Positions 27,987 through 35,129 of a DNA stretch of 47,364 nt are shown here, one piece after another (position 1 is the first letter of the stretch; each line of letters opens with the position of its first letter). Under the pieces are notes generated by a model. The model worked only from the letters and a program-made list of their open reading frames with translations, had not been told where the DNA came from and ran no database searches. The translations under genes and the position numbers were made by a program. Source of the stretch: Prevotella sp. (GTDB lineage: Bacteria; Bacteroidota; Bacteroidia; Bacteroidales; Bacteroidaceae); the NCBI GenBank assembly GCA_017477435.1, contig JAFUVV010000055.1, positions 1 to 47,364 on the forward strand, given 5' to 3'.

Positions 27987-28018
27987 TTTGCAAAAGTAGT
28001 CATTTTTCATTACTTTTG
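27987..28018 (+). promoter_or_regulatory. Promoter of the radical SAM gene
   Basis: TTTG (27987-27990), 20-bp spacer, TACTTTTG (28011-28018). The start codon at 28026 is 7 bp downstream of the -7 box, so the mRNA is probably nearly leaderless. Confidence 0.8.
27991..27998 (-). promoter_or_regulatory. -7 box of the dipeptidyl peptidase IV gene
   Basis: The minus strand reads TACTTTTG, 50 bp before the start codon at 27940. It overlaps the spacer of the divergent promoter, and CTTTTGCAAAAG (27985-27996) forms a palindrome across the -33 of one promoter and the -7 of the other. Confidence 0.7.
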
Positions 28019-28025
28019 CAAGCAA

Positions 28026-28934
28026 ATGGAAGAAATATATAACGATTTTAGCCGTTGGATACGAAATAAATTTCCCTATCGTGTACAAAAGTTGTCGATA
28101 GACGGCGGGTTCAGTTGTCCCAACCGCGACGGAAAGCTGTCGCGAGGCGGCTGCTCGTATTGCGACAACCGCACTTTCAATCCGTCCTACTGCGACCGGC
28201 GGCGCAGCATCGCCGAGCAGATAGCGGAGGGGAAACAGTTTTTCAGCAGGAAATATCCCGACATGAAGTATCTGGCTTATTTCCAGGCTTTTTCTAATAC
28301 TTATGCTCCTGTCGACAAGCTACGCAAGCTCTACGAGGAGGCTCTCGCCCAGGACGATGTCGTCGGTCTGGTCGTCGGCACGCGTCCCGACTGCGTCGCT
28401 GCCGACGTGATGGACTTGCTTCAGGAGCTCAGCCGGCAGACGTTTCTCATTCTCGAATTCGGGATAGAGTCTACCAACGACACTACTCTTCGCCTCATCA
28501 ACCGCGGCCACGATTTCGACTGCAGCCGCCGTGCCGTGGAGGAGGCCCATCGACGGGGCATCATCACGGGCGGCCACGTCATCCTCGGCCTCCCCGGTGA
28601 GACGCCTGAAGAGTCGGTACGCCAGGCTGGCGACATCTCTGCCCTGCCCCTCGACATCCTGAAGATCCACCAGATGCAGGTCGTCAGGGGCACACGTCTT
28701 GCACAGCAGTACGAGGAGGAACCCTTCCACGTCTACGATGTCGACGAATACATCCGCCTCGTCGCCGACTACATCGAGCATCTCCGGCCCTCGCTGGTGC
28801 TGGAACGCTTTGTCAGTCAGTCGCCTGCCGAGATGCTCATAGCACCGCGATGGGGACTGAAGAACTACGAGTTCACGGCGCGATTGCGCCGATACATGCT
28901 CGACCATGGCATGAAGCAAGGAAGGAAGGCATGA
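28026..28934 (+). CDS. TIGR01212-family radical SAM protein (YhcC-like)
   Basis: A cytosolic radical SAM enzyme of 302 residues. It binds its [4Fe-4S] cluster through Cys31, Cys43 and Cys46, the wide C-x11-C-x2-C spacing characteristic of the YhcC/TIGR01212 group. YFQAFSNTYAP and GLVVGTRPDC are family motifs, and a second-half HVILGLPGETPEE follows. The reaction is unknown to me. I start at Met 28026; the longer frame from 27924 would run back through both divergent promoters. Confidence 0.92.
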   Translation: MEEIYNDFSRWIRNKFPYRVQKLSIDGGFSCPNRDGKLSRGGCSYCDNRTFNPSYCDRRRSIAEQIAEGKQFFSRKYPDMKYLAYFQAFSNTYAPVDKLRKLYEEALAQDDVVGLVVGTRPDCVAADVMDLLQELSRQTFLILEFGIESTNDTTLRLINRGHDFDCSRRAVEEAHRRGIITGGHVILGLPGETPEESVRQAGDISALPLDILKIHQMQVVRGTRLAQQYEEEPFHVYDVDEYIRLVADYIEHLRPSLVLERFVSQSPAEMLIAPRWGLKNYEFTARLRRYMLDHGMKQGRKA

Positions 28935-29152
28935 GAGGTATTCATAAATAAATTGGAGTTAAGGAGTTATGGAGTTAAGGTGTTAAGACAATACCTTTGC
29001 TTTAACAGTTTCAGATGACTGAAAGAGAAAACGACTAATGTCTTAATCCATGACTCTTTAACTCCACCACTCCACATGCGCCGGAGCCCTTGCGAGGCTT
29101 CGGGAAACAAGCGAAAAGAAAGTTTCTGCTTGATTGTGAAAGCACCGTGCGT

Positions 29153-29953
29153 CTACTCGAGGAATGCTTTCTCGTCGGTGTTGAGTAGCTGGGCGGTGGT
29201 AGTCTTCATGTGCCGCCGCATATACTCTTCGATTCTTGCCACAGCATCGGTCTTGAAGAATCGCTTGCCGAGCGCACGATTGGCCACCCACATTATTTTC
29301 CCCATGTGCAGGTCGCGCTCCCACTGCTCGCTGGACTCGAAGTCCTCGAGCGGATAGATGCTGAGCAGGTAGAAGCAGAGGCAGTCGGGAACGATGTATT
29401 CTCTCGACATTGTCTGCATCTGGTCGTCGGAGTAGAAATTGTGGTAGATGGCGTAGTCGGTACCGAGATATTTGTCGAGCGAGATTCCCACCATCTTCCC
29501 TCCGACGACGATGCTCTGGTCGAGGGCAGTGATCTGTGTGTAGAATGATGGAATCTCCATTGCCGGCAGGAGCTTCTTCAGGTTGGAGAACGCCGAGGAG
29601 AGCTGCTTCGTGATATCGTCGATGTTGGCGAACTGCACCTGAGCGTCGGAGATGATCTCCTGCATGAGCGTGTCTTGGAAGAGCGAGAGAAACCGCGAGT
29701 TGATCGAGGCGTCGTTCACTTCGCCGAGCTTTAGTATATCTTCCAGCAGCATGCGCGTCTGCTGGGGATAGTCGGTGTTCATCTGCTGCAGCGCAGCATA
29801 GTCGCCGGTGGTGAGATAGCGGCTCTCAAGACGGTCGTAGCGATCAACCGCAATAGCAGCGTCGCTGCTGTCCTTGCCCGACGTCTGAAACTTCAGGTTG
29901 CACGACGTGAGCACTGTGAGAATGAATAGATAATATAGTATTCGTCTTTTCAC
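29153..29953 (-). CDS. GldB-like lipoprotein
   Basis: A lipoprotein of 266 residues with a lipobox cysteine at position 18 (LTSCN). Segments such as GISLDKYLGTDYAIY and EYIVPDCLCFYLLS match GldB, an essential gliding-motility lipoprotein in Flavobacterium, with homologues in non-gliding Bacteroidales. Its function here is therefore uncertain; an envelope or type IX-related role is possible. A -7 box lies 29 bp upstream. The gap 28935-29152 on its 3' side holds GGAGTTAAG simple repeats only. Confidence 0.8.
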   Translation of the reverse strand: MKRRILYYLFILTVLTSCNLKFQTSGKDSSDAAIAVDRYDRLESRYLTTGDYAALQQMNTDYPQQTRMLLEDILKLGEVNDASINSRFLSLFQDTLMQEIISDAQVQFANIDDITKQLSSAFSNLKKLLPAMEIPSFYTQITALDQSIVVGGKMVGISLDKYLGTDYAIYHNFYSDDQMQTMSREYIVPDCLCFYLLSIYPLEDFESSEQWERDLHMGKIMWVANRALGKRFFKTDAVARIEEYMRRHMKTTTAQLLNTDEKAFLE

Positions 29954-29981
29954 GATGAGCCGTAATTAACAAATTCGGCTA

Positions 29982-29989
29982 CAAAAGTA
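29982..29989 (-). promoter_or_regulatory. -7 box of the GldB-like gene
   Basis: Minus strand TACTTTTG, 29 bp upstream of the start codon; no clear -33 found. Confidence 0.65.
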
Positions 29990-30121
29990 CTAAAAAATAT
30001 TTCACAATGCAAATTTTCGGTGAAAAAAGTTTAAAAAACAGGTAGAAAATTTGCTTTTAACTTTATTTTAATTAAAAATCGACAGGTCTACTTGCCGATG
30101 CCTCTCGCATGTGTCGGCTGC

Positions 30122-30209
30122 AGTACATGGGCTTTGTACTCACAGTACATGGGCTTTGTACTCGCAGTACACGGGCTTTGTACTCGCAGTACATGGGCTT
30201 TGTACTGTC
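30122..30209. repeat. Four-unit 22-bp hairpin array (AGTACA/TGTACT family), nearly perfect
   Basis: Units start at 30122, 30144, 30166 and 30188. Loops are TGGGCTT (three units) and CGGGCTT; spacers are CAC, CGC, CGC and GTC. It is the most homogeneous array. It ends 10 bp before the stop codon of the GT2 gene, so in that gene's transcript the hairpins would form the start of the 3' untranslated region. No other terminator is visible there. Confidence 0.92.
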
Positions 30210-30219
30210 GCCGCTACGC

Positions 30220-31245
30220 TTAGGTGGCATCCTCAATAGCTCCGAACGTCTTCCTTCCCCGTGCATAATACTGCCACAGAATGGAATAGCGTCGGTGCTC
30301 GGGAATGTCGGCTGGGATGCGCATGGCTTGTATGCGACGGCGGTCGGCATCGAAGTCGTGGCGCCACCGACGATATTCTCTGCGAGCCCGGAGAATGGCC
30401 TTGAAGTCGGCAAGGCTACGGTCGAGCACGAGAGTCTTCACTGCCGCGAGGTAGTCGAGCCATCGCCGGACGCGCATGACGCGACGGAGCTCGCCGTCGG
30501 GCAGGTTTTTATAGAGCATGGTGAGGTTGTTGCGGAAGTTGAGGAACGTCTTCAGGGGGTTGTTCTTCGGCAGCGTGCCTCCTCCCACATGGTAGACCAC
30601 GCTGTCGGGGATGCAACAGATGCGGCGGCCCATGATGCGGAGTCGCCAGCAGAGGTCGATTTCCTCGCTGTGGGCAAAGAAGCGCCCGTCGAGCCCTCCG
30701 GCAGCCCAATAGTCGGCCGACCGGATCATCAGGCACGCGCCAGTAGCCCAGAGCACGTCGGCAGCAACATCGTATTGCCCGCGATCCTGCTCCACCGTCT
30801 CAAACACCCTGCCGCGGCAGAAGGGATAGCCGTAGCGGTCGAGATAGCCTCCCGAAGCACCGGCATATTCGAAGCTGTCCTTGTCGGCCACGGCGAGGAG
30901 CTTCGGCTGGCAGGCTGCCACGTCGGGGTGGCTGTCCATGAATTCGGTCATCGGCGTGAGCCAGTGGTGGGTCACCTCGACATCGCTGTTGAGGAGCACG
31001 TAGTAGTCGGCGGTGACCTGTTTCAAGGCGCGGTTATATCCCTCGGCAAAGCCGTAGTTCTCTTCCAATTGAATGACACGCACGGCCTTGGAATAGTTGT
31101 CAAGATAGGCTACGGAATCGTCGCTCGAATCGTTGTCGGCAACAATCACGTCGGCCTCGTTGCGCGAATATTCCAGCACCCGGGGCAGGTATTTCACGAG
31201 CATCTCGCGCCCGTTCCAGTTGAGAATCACTACTGCTACTTTCAT
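30220..31245 (-). CDS. Glycosyltransferase family 2
   Basis: A GT-A fold glycosyltransferase of 341 residues, rhamnosyl- or sugar-transferase-like. The start VAVVILNWNG, the nucleotide-sugar motif VIVADNDSSDDS, the DXD-type LLNSDVEV, and GGLDGRFFAHSEEIDLCWRL (acceptor loop with ED-type acid) are all standard for the WcaA/GT2 group that builds polysaccharides or glycolipids. There is no membrane segment; the C-terminus is Arg-rich and may sit on the membrane. It follows mtaB with a 14-bp gap. Confidence 0.92.
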   Translation of the reverse strand: MKVAVVILNWNGREMLVKYLPRVLEYSRNEADVIVADNDSSDDSVAYLDNYSKAVRVIQLEENYGFAEGYNRALKQVTADYYVLLNSDVEVTHHWLTPMTEFMDSHPDVAACQPKLLAVADKDSFEYAGASGGYLDRYGYPFCRGRVFETVEQDRGQYDVAADVLWATGACLMIRSADYWAAGGLDGRFFAHSEEIDLCWRLRIMGRRICCIPDSVVYHVGGGTLPKNNPLKTFLNFRNNLTMLYKNLPDGELRRVMRVRRWLDYLAAVKTLVLDRSLADFKAILRARREYRRWRHDFDADRRRIQAMRIPADIPEHRRYSILWQYYARGRKTFGAIEDAT

Positions 31246-31259
31246 ATTTTCTGTTTAGC

Positions 31260-32606
31260 TTATTCTACGATTTCTGCTTTCAGCGCCGTCCCGTCGAAGT
31301 TAAAATCGTCGAGGCGTACGGTGACGATCGTGTTGTCGAGGTCGACGTCGGCCGGCGCGTTTTTCAGTTCGATGCGGATATAGTTGTCGGTGAATCCTCT
31401 CATTGCACGCCCTCTCACAGCCTTCTCGAGCAACGCCTGCCGTTGCTGTCCGATGTAGCGCGAATAGAAGTCGCGGGTCTTCTGCTCGGAGAGCGTCAGT
31501 AGCTCGTCGCAACGGCGGTTCTTCTCCTTCTCGTCGACCACGTAGGGTATCTTCAGAGCTGCCGTGCCGGGACGCTCGCTGTAGGGAAAGACGTGAAGCT
31601 GACTGACGTCCAGCTCGTTCAACAGATCGTAGGTCTCTTGGAAATTCTCCGGTTTCTCGCCGCGACAGCCCACCATCACGTCGACTCCGATGAAGGCGTC
31701 GGGAATGAGACTCTTCACGAGATTCACCTTGTGGGCAAACAGTGCGCGGTCGTAGTGGCGGTGCATGAGGCGGAGGACCTCGTCGCTGCCGCTCTGGAGA
31801 GGTATGTGGAAATGTGGCATGAACGCGCGCGAGTGGGCACAGAAGTCGATGAGCTCGTCGGTCAGCAAGTCGGGCTCGATGCTGCTGATGCGGTAGCGGC
31901 TGATGCCTTCCACATCGTCGAGCGCACACACGAGGTCGAGGAAGGTCTCACCGGTGGAGCGACCGAAATCGCCGATGTTCACACCCGTTATCACTATCTC
32001 CTTCCCTCCCTCGGCCGCAGCCTGCTCGGCTTGAGCGACAAGCGAGGAGATGGACGGGTTACGGGAGTTGCCACGGGCATAAGGGATGGTACAATAAGTG
32101 CAGAAATAATTGCACCCGTCCTGCACTTTCAAGAAATAGCGGGTGCGACTGCCACGCGAGCACGACGGTGCAAATGTTTTTATGTCCTTCGTGGCCACGG
32201 TGTGATAGTTCGGGCTTGGATTCTCGCCACGCTCGCGGGCAAGCCATGCCTCGTTGAGATAGTCAATCAACCGGGCCTTCTCGTTCGACCCAAGGACAAG
32301 ATCGACACCTGCGATACTGCTCACTTCCACAGGCGACAACTGGGCATAGCATCCCGTGACGACCACGAAAGCACCAGGATGATTGCGGGCCATGCGACGG
32401 ATGATCTGACGACATTTCCTGTCGGAGACATCGGTCACCGAACATGTATTTATCAGGCAGATATCGGCCTGCTCGCCCTTCGCCACTTCCCTGACACCGA
32501 GTTCGGCGAGCATTTGCGCAAACGTGGAGGTCTCCGAGAAGTTGAGTTTGCACCCTAAAGTGTAGTAGGCTGCCGTCTTTCCTTGAAACAACGATGAATC
32601 GATCAT
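31260..32606 (-). CDS. mtaB: tRNA threonylcarbamoyladenosine methylthiotransferase MtaB
   Basis: A radical SAM enzyme that adds a methylthio group to t6A37 of tRNAs reading ANN codons. The UPF0004 domain supplies Cys19, Cys55 and Cys86 for the auxiliary cluster. The radical SAM triad Cys165/Cys169/Cys172 is in CNYFCTYC, and a TRAM domain closes the C-terminus. The LGCKLNFSE start is characteristic of MtaB rather than MiaB or RimO. I start at Met 32606 (448 residues); the upstream extension MWNSTLLYIISR is not conserved-looking. Heads the mtaB - GT2 operon. Confidence 0.93.
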   Translation of the reverse strand: MIDSSLFQGKTAAYYTLGCKLNFSETSTFAQMLAELGVREVAKGEQADICLINTCSVTDVSDRKCRQIIRRMARNHPGAFVVVTGCYAQLSPVEVSSIAGVDLVLGSNEKARLIDYLNEAWLARERGENPSPNYHTVATKDIKTFAPSCSRGSRTRYFLKVQDGCNYFCTYCTIPYARGNSRNPSISSLVAQAEQAAAEGGKEIVITGVNIGDFGRSTGETFLDLVCALDDVEGISRYRISSIEPDLLTDELIDFCAHSRAFMPHFHIPLQSGSDEVLRLMHRHYDRALFAHKVNLVKSLIPDAFIGVDVMVGCRGEKPENFQETYDLLNELDVSQLHVFPYSERPGTAALKIPYVVDEKEKNRRCDELLTLSEQKTRDFYSRYIGQQRQALLEKAVRGRAMRGFTDNYIRIELKNAPADVDLDNTIVTVRLDDFNFDGTALKAEIVE

Positions 32607-32744
32607 TCTGCTTATAATATATAATAATGTGGAATTCCACAACGGGAATCCCTCGCCTCAGCCAGTGTGTAGTCGACAAGAAAAACGCCAAGCCCGCCAG
32701 AGCAGCCACCCTCTCCATGCCGACACAACGCTGATTGACAGGTG

Positions 32745-32752
32745 CAAAGTTA
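32745..32752 (-). promoter_or_regulatory. -7 box of mtaB
   Basis: Minus strand TAACTTTG, about 140 bp before the chosen start. The remaining divergent gap (32753-33043) is A/T-rich and contains one small hairpin GGCCG-GAAAA-CGGCC near 32835-32849 of unknown role. Confidence 0.65.
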
Positions 32753-32986
32753 CGGAAAACGGGCCAAGGAATGAAAATTTTACATCCGTTTTTTAGAAGA
32801 AAGCATCTTTTTTTGTCTATTTTATTTCGAAAAAATGGCCGGAAAACGGCCTTTGTGTTAACGCGCACAAGTTTTTAACAATATTTTAACATTCATAACC
32901 TATTGTTTCTCAATCTGTTATAAAAAAGTTACAGTTTGGGCTAAAAATTTCTTCAAAAAAATTATCGTCGTATTGAAAAAAGTACT

Positions 32987-32994
32987 TAACTTTG
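32987..32994 (+). promoter_or_regulatory. -7 box of the acidic lipoprotein gene
   Basis: TAACTTTG, 50 bp before the start codon at 33044, within an A/T-rich leader. The A/T-rich upstream region and highly biased codons suggest strong expression. Confidence 0.7.
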
Positions 32995-33043
32995 CAGCGT
33001 TTTTATAACAAATGATTGTTTTACAGATTTAAAAAGCAAAAAA

Positions 33044-33370
33044 ATGAAAAAGGTATTTTTTGGTATCGTAGCTCTTGCAGCTATTTCTTTCGCATCTTGC
33101 AACCAGCCTAAGGCTGAAGCTCCAGTTGAAGAGCCAGTTGCTACACTTGATTCAGCCGCTGCTGCTGATTCAGCTCTGAAGGTTCTCGGCATTGAGAACG
33201 TTGACACTCTCGCTGCTGATTCTGCTCTGAAGGCTCAGTTCGACAGCATTTGCGCTGCTCTCGTAGCTGTTCCTGAGGCTGCTGCTGAGGCTGTTGAGGA
33301 AGCTACAGAACCTGCTGCTGAGGAACCAGCAGCTGAGGAAGAGGCTCCCGCAGAGGCTCCTGCAAACTAA
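33044..33370 (+). CDS. Small acidic Ala/Glu/Pro-rich lipoprotein
   Basis: A protein of 108 residues. Signal peptide with lipobox FASC (Cys19). The mature part has two copies of a DSAxxxDSALK-like segment (TLDSAAAADSALK and TLAADSALKAQ) followed by an extended Ala/Glu/Pro tail (VEEATEPAAEEPAAEEEAPAEAP). It is anionic, probably unfolded and surface- or periplasm-facing. Codons are strongly biased to GCT, GTT and CTC, unlike the C-ending codons of its neighbours, as in highly expressed genes. I do not recognise a family. It is monocistronic, with its own promoter and a strong terminator. Confidence 0.8.
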   Translation: MKKVFFGIVALAAISFASCNQPKAEAPVEEPVATLDSAAAADSALKVLGIENVDTLAADSALKAQFDSICAALVAVPEAAAEAVEEATEPAAEEPAAEEEAPAEAPAN

Positions 33371-33394
33371 TCTTGCAAGAAACCAAAAGGAAAC

Positions 33395-33428
33395 AAAGTC
33401 ATTGGGCTCAGCTCAATGACTTTTTTTG
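33395..33428 (+). terminator. Rho-independent terminator of the acidic lipoprotein gene
   Basis: A 13-bp stem AAAGTCATTGGGC with GCTCAATGACTTT around a 3-nt loop, followed by a run of T residues. Confidence 0.95.
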
Positions 33429-33478
33429 TTACATGACAGACAACAACTTCAAAACCGCTAACCCAAACAAAGAAAATC

Positions 33479-34447
33479 ATGATGAAGAAAACACTCGCAA
33501 CGCTGTCCATGCTTGCTGTCGCAGCTGTCGCAGCCATGGCACAGTCGATAAAACTCAGCGACATAAACATACGCGACCCATATATCCTGGCCGACCAAAA
33601 GACCGGTACCTACTATCTCTACGCCTCGAGCAGCACGAAGACTGCAAGCGGAAAGATCGTGGGAGGAGTGAAAGCCTACACAAGCAAAGACCTCGAGAAC
33701 TGGAACGAGGCAACACAGGTGTTCACCTGCCCAGAAGACAATTGGATCACGGGAGGGGTGTGGGCACCGGAGGTGCATCAATATAAAGGAAAATACTATC
33801 TCTTCGCCACCCTGAACACCAGCCTCACCTGGAAAGGCGGTAAAAACAGATCTACCGCCTACACCTACCGCGGTACTCAGATTTTCTGGTCGAAATCGCC
33901 ATTGGGGCCATTCAAGCCATTTGCCACTACTCCCCACACGCCAATCGACCAGATGGCGCTCGACGGGACGCTGTGGGTGGAGGACGGCACGCCCTACATC
34001 GTCTACTGCCATGAGTGGGTGGAAGTAGACGACGGCACGATAGAATGTCGCCCACTGAAGAAAGACCTCTCCTCTCCCACTGCCCCACCGACACGACTCT
34101 TCTGCGCATCAGCAGCTGAATGGGTCACCAAAGGGCCGACGATGGTCACCGACGGATGCTTCCTATATCGCACAAAAACAGGGAAGCTACTCATGACATG
34201 GTCGAGCTTCCACAACGGATCCTATGCCATTGGAATAGCCGAATCAACCACTGGCAAGATCATCGGCCCATGGAAGCAACAAGACGACATGCTCTTCTCG
34301 TCAGATGGCGGCCACAGCATGATTTTCCGCGACCTCGAAGGAAAGCTGCGCATCGTGTTCCACAGTCCGAATGGCCCGAGAGGTAAGGAGCGCGCAAAGA
34401 TTTTCGAAATAGAAGATCTCGGCGAGACGATCAGAGTGAAACAATAA
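33479..34447 (+). CDS. Secreted GH43-like five-bladed propeller glycosidase
   Basis: A protein of 322 residues with a signal peptide ending AMAQ (about residue 22). It matches GH43-type arabinosidases/xylosidases. The base Asp33 is in NIRDPYIL and pKa-modulating Asp162 in LDGTLWVEDGTPYIVY; the other blade motifs GVWAPEV and LLMTWSS are present. The usual third acid (Glu in an EGP motif) is not obvious: the region reads WVTKGPTMVTDGCFLY, with Lys218 and Asp225 there, and Glu179 (CHEWVE) as another candidate. Substrate is unknown; possibly plant arabinan or xylan. Start is the first of two ATGs at 33479/33482. Confidence 0.85.
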   Translation: MMKKTLATLSMLAVAAVAAMAQSIKLSDINIRDPYILADQKTGTYYLYASSSTKTASGKIVGGVKAYTSKDLENWNEATQVFTCPEDNWITGGVWAPEVHQYKGKYYLFATLNTSLTWKGGKNRSTAYTYRGTQIFWSKSPLGPFKPFATTPHTPIDQMALDGTLWVEDGTPYIVYCHEWVEVDDGTIECRPLKKDLSSPTAPPTRLFCASAAEWVTKGPTMVTDGCFLYRTKTGKLLMTWSSFHNGSYAIGIAESTTGKIIGPWKQQDDMLFSSDGGHSMIFRDLEGKLRIVFHSPNGPRGKERAKIFEIEDLGETIRVKQ

Positions 34448-34476
34448 CACCACACATCCGACGAGAACAAATATCC

Positions 34477-34510
34477 ACAGGGAGAGAACGCTTACAACGT
34501 CTCTCCCTGT
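34477..34510. other. Perfect 11-bp inverted repeat after the GH43-like gene
   Basis: ACAGGGAGAGA (34477-34487) pairs with 34500-34510 across 12 nt. It could stabilise or end the GH43 mRNA, but no T run follows. Confidence 0.6.
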
Positions 34511-34620
34511 CCATCGGCCTTTCCTGAAAACTCAAAACTAAAAACTGAAAACCTTCCTTACAATTTCTCTCCCTGTCCATCGGCCTTTCCTGAAAACTTA
34601 AAACTAAAAACTGAAAACCT
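34491..34620. repeat. Direct repeat of 64 bp, two near-identical copies
   Basis: 34491-34554 and 34557-34620 are near-identical. Both contain CTCTCCCTGTCCATCGGCC and AAACTAAAAACTGAAAACC, and the last 54 bp differ at one base. The period is 66 bp. It forms part of the 680-bp gap 34448-35129, which contains no gene. Confidence 0.88.
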
Positions 34621-34767
34621 ATAACCAAAAACCCCTTATCTAAACATATTCCAGATAAAAAATGCTCATTTTTGCCCTCAAACCCATTTTTCGCCCATTT
34701 CATCGATTTCAGCCACTTTTTCATGAAAACGCTGCAATTATCTCTGTTTCAATTCTCTGTCGCGATT

Positions 34768-34795
34768 CCCCTCCCCAGGGAGGGGTTAGGGGTGG
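34768..34795. repeat. GC-rich palindromic element CTCCCCAGGGAGGGG type
   Basis: The sequence CCCTCCCCAGGGAGGGG followed by TTAGGGGTGGG resembles the elements found inside two coding frames (6747-6812 and 43417-43465). Here it is intergenic. Confidence 0.65.
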
Positions 34796-34810
34796 GCTTT
34801 CCTTTGTTGG

Positions 34811-34892
34811 TAGATGGGCCCTTTAATGTCATCAAAGGGCCCAAGTAACAGTCTTAAAGGGCCCATCTAATGCCATTAAAGAGCCCACTTAC
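34811..34892. repeat. 22-bp-period GGGCCC array
   Basis: GGGCCC (once GAGCCC) occurs at 34816, 34837, 34859 and 34881, spaced 21, 22 and 22 bp. The first two units are inverted relative to each other, so GGGCCCTTT and AAAGGGCCC make a 9-bp stem around AATGTCATC. The last two units share TTAAAGrGCCCA and TAATGCC or TTACCAG tails. It has the same period and GGGC core as the other arrays but weaker arm pairing. Nothing else was recognised in the gap up to the promoter at 35079. Confidence 0.7.
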
Positions 34893-35078
34893 CAGCACCA
34901 TTTTTGCTTTCAGACGCTGAAATATTATTCTATAATTCCAGAAAATTAGCCCAATTGTCGGATTCCCCTCGTCATACAAGCCATCATCCCTATTCTATCA
35001 CCCATCACCCAAAACATGCTTTCAATTTGACACTTTTTCGTTTTTTTCGACTATTTTCACAAAGAAGGCACTGATTTC

Positions 35079-35109
35079 TTTGCCGTTATAATTAAAATCC
35101 GTACCTTTG
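35079..35109 (+). promoter_or_regulatory. Promoter of the beta-helix protein gene
   Basis: TTTG (35079-35082), 19-bp spacer, TACCTTTG (35102-35109), 20 bp before the start codon. Confidence 0.85.
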
Positions 35110-35129
35110 AGGACAAAATTATATTATCC

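Noticed and set aside
31593-32558. A 321-codon plus-strand frame opposite mtaB
   Set aside because: MtaB motifs and cluster cysteines on the minus strand are decisive; the frame is an antisense shadow.
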